Positions 5,861-6,881 of a DNA stretch of 6,881 nucleotides are shown piece by piece. The position numbers and the translations under genes are program-made. The stretch spans positions 1 to 6,881 of the forward strand of contig PXBM01000248.1 in NCBI GenBank assembly GCA_003566935.1. The letters are read 5' to 3'. The first letter of the stretch is position 1, and the number at the start of each line of letters is the position of its first letter. The notes below the pieces were generated by a model. The model was not told the origin of the DNA and ran no database searches. It saw only the letters and a program-made list of their open reading frames with translations. The stretch comes from Syntrophomonadaceae bacterium (GTDB lineage: Bacteria; Bacillota; Dethiobacteria; DTU022).

Positions 5861-6881
5861 AGATAAACGCTACCGTGAAGCCCTGGGATGGATCCATGGC
5901 CTGGGCCGCTTTGGAATGAAGCCGGGACTGGGCAGGATAACAGCTTTGCTGGAACTTCTGGGTAATCCCCACCATAAAGTTCGTTTTGTCCACCTGGCCG
6001 GAACAAACGGTAAGGGTTCCACCGCGGTTATGCTCGCTTCAATTCTACGAGAGGCCGGTTACCGGGTCGGACTGTACACTTCACCTTATCTTCTTTCTTT
6101 TACCAATAGGATGGCTATAAATGGTGAAGATATTAAAAAGGATGACTTGATTGAGCTTGTTGAACAGGTCAGGCCGCTGGTAGAGAGGATTAATAAAGAT
6201 CCAGAGCTTGGCGTAATGACCGAATTTGAAGTGGTTACGACCCTTGCCCTGACCTATTTCTCAAGGACAAACCTTGACCTTGTAGTTTTGGAAACAGGGC
6301 TGGGGGGCAGACTTGATGCGACCAATGTTGTTGATCCCCTTTTAAGTATAATCACCAATGTCAGCCTTGAACACACTGATGTCCTGGGGGACACAGTTGA
6401 AAAAATTGCTGCAGAAAAGGCAGGCATTATTAAGCAGAACAAGCCGCTCTTAACAGCTGCCGAAGACCCGCGGGTCCTGAAAATCCTTGAAGAAAAATGT
6501 TTCCGGAATAATTCCGGGTTTTACCGGGTTTACTCTCCACTTGACGGGGAAGAAGCAGGGCTGGCACATAAACCGGGAGCTGAACTGCAGGAGATCAGCC
6601 CGGAAGGCCAGTATTTCCGTTACACAGGCAGTATCTTCAGTTTTGAGCGAATCTTTATTCCCCTGCGCGGCACTTACCAGGTTACCAATGCTGCTACCGC
6701 CCTTGCGGCACTGGAACTACTCGAAAAAGAAGGTTTCAAAGTAAGTGAATCAGAACTGCGCAGCGGCCTCGAAAAGACAGAATGGCCAGGCAGGTTGGAA
6801 CTTCTCAGTAAAAACCCCTACCTGATCATGGATGGAGCGCATAACCCGGCGGCGATAGAAAATCTTGCCCGCTCTTTGCCG
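5853..6881 (+). CDS. folC: Folylpolyglutamate synthase / dihydrofolate synthase (3' truncated by window)
   Basis: This Mur-ligase-like enzyme adds glutamate to folates with ATP (and in many bacteria also to dihydropteroate). The 343 visible codons show the usual N-terminus (GRFGMKPGLGRITALLELLG, 18-37), the P-loop GTNGKGST (50-57), TSPYL (76-80), ETGLGGRLDATN (147-158), and ITNVSLEHTDVLG (167-179). AAEKAGIIK (186-194) follows, where the Lys is the expected carbamylated metal-site residue, and DGAHNP (327-332) opens the C-terminal domain. Families of this type run to about 420-440 residues, so roughly 80-100 residues lie beyond the window. The frame is open to the last base, with no frameshift. 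ATG 5853 lies inside the end of valS (8-base overlap), with GAGGAG at 5834-5839 upstream; the spacing is rather long at 13 bases, so coupling to valS translation may help. Mono- versus bifunctionality cannot be told here. Confidence 0.96.
   Translation, partial: MDKDKRYREALGWIHGLGRFGMKPGLGRITALLELLGNPHHKVRFVHLAGTNGKGSTAVMLASILREAGYRVGLYTSPYLLSFTNRMAINGEDIKKDDLIELVEQVRPLVERINKDPELGVMTEFEVVTTLALTYFSRTNLDLVVLETGLGGRLDATNVVDPLLSIITNVSLEHTDVLGDTVEKIAAEKAGIIKQNKPLLTAAEDPRVLKILEEKCFRNNSGFYRVYSPLDGEEAGLAHKPGAELQEISPEGQYFRYTGSIFSFERIFIPLRGTYQVTNAATALAALELLEKEGFKVSESELRSGLEKTEWPGRLELLSKNPYLIMDGAHNPAAIENLARSLP

Noticed and set aside
5623..6006. 127-residue open frame on the minus strand across the valS/folC junction
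   Set aside because: It lies antisense to two firmly identified genes, is rich in low-complexity Ser/Leu, and has no recognisable motif; it reflects the codon use of the coiled-coil region of valS.
6487..6744. 85-residue plus-strand open frame
   Set aside because: It lies wholly inside folC in another frame. The folC frame is continuous and carries family motifs on both sides.
1..6881. Mobile elements, CRISPR, tRNA or rRNA genes, or a defence system
   Set aside because: The window is filled by metabolic and housekeeping genes, and I saw no regularly spaced repeats, transposase motifs or RNA-gene signatures.

Overview
The window is a compact plus-strand stretch that looks like the chromosome of an anaerobic Firmicute, probably class Clostridia. 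The signs are a four-subunit 2-oxoacid:ferredoxin oxidoreductase operon, strong AGGAGG-type ribosome binding sites, two TTG start codons, overlapping gene ends, and a valS-folC pair, an order familiar from Firmicutes such as Bacillus subtilis. The lineage is inferred from gene content and style; no taxonomic marker is present.

Layout: (1) 1-152, the 3' end of an unrecognised gene whose visible tail carries one CxxC pair. (2) 186-2945, a kor-type operon in the order delta (ferredoxin), alpha, beta, gamma. The genes overlap or nearly touch: korD/korA and korA/korB each share one base, and korB/korC are 17 bases apart. (3) 2946-3166, a 221-base intergenic region with a small palindrome, a U-tract after a weak stem, and a good sigma-A-like promoter (TTGTAT, 17 bp, TATAAT) about 75 bases before valS. 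(4) 3167-5860, a complete valyl-tRNA synthetase gene. (5) 5853-6881, folC, overlapping valS by 8 bases and cut by the window end after 343 codons.

The four Kor proteins together should form one enzyme. KorA and KorC supply the CoA- and subunit-contact domains, KorB binds thiamine diphosphate and a [4Fe-4S] cluster, and KorD carries two more clusters that pass electrons to ferredoxin. The likely reaction is 2-oxoglutarate + CoA + oxidised ferredoxin <-> succinyl-CoA + CO2 + reduced ferredoxin, linking amino-acid and organic-acid metabolism to the ferredoxin pool. The 2-oxoglutarate preference is a family-level assignment; a branched-chain 2-oxoacid cannot be excluded. valS and folC look like a separate housekeeping transcription unit.

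I found no mobile element, CRISPR array, RNA gene or clearly novel system. The points most worth a second look are the unidentified upstream gene, the short valS leader without T-box signatures, and a CxC in place of CxxC in one ValRS zinc knuckle.
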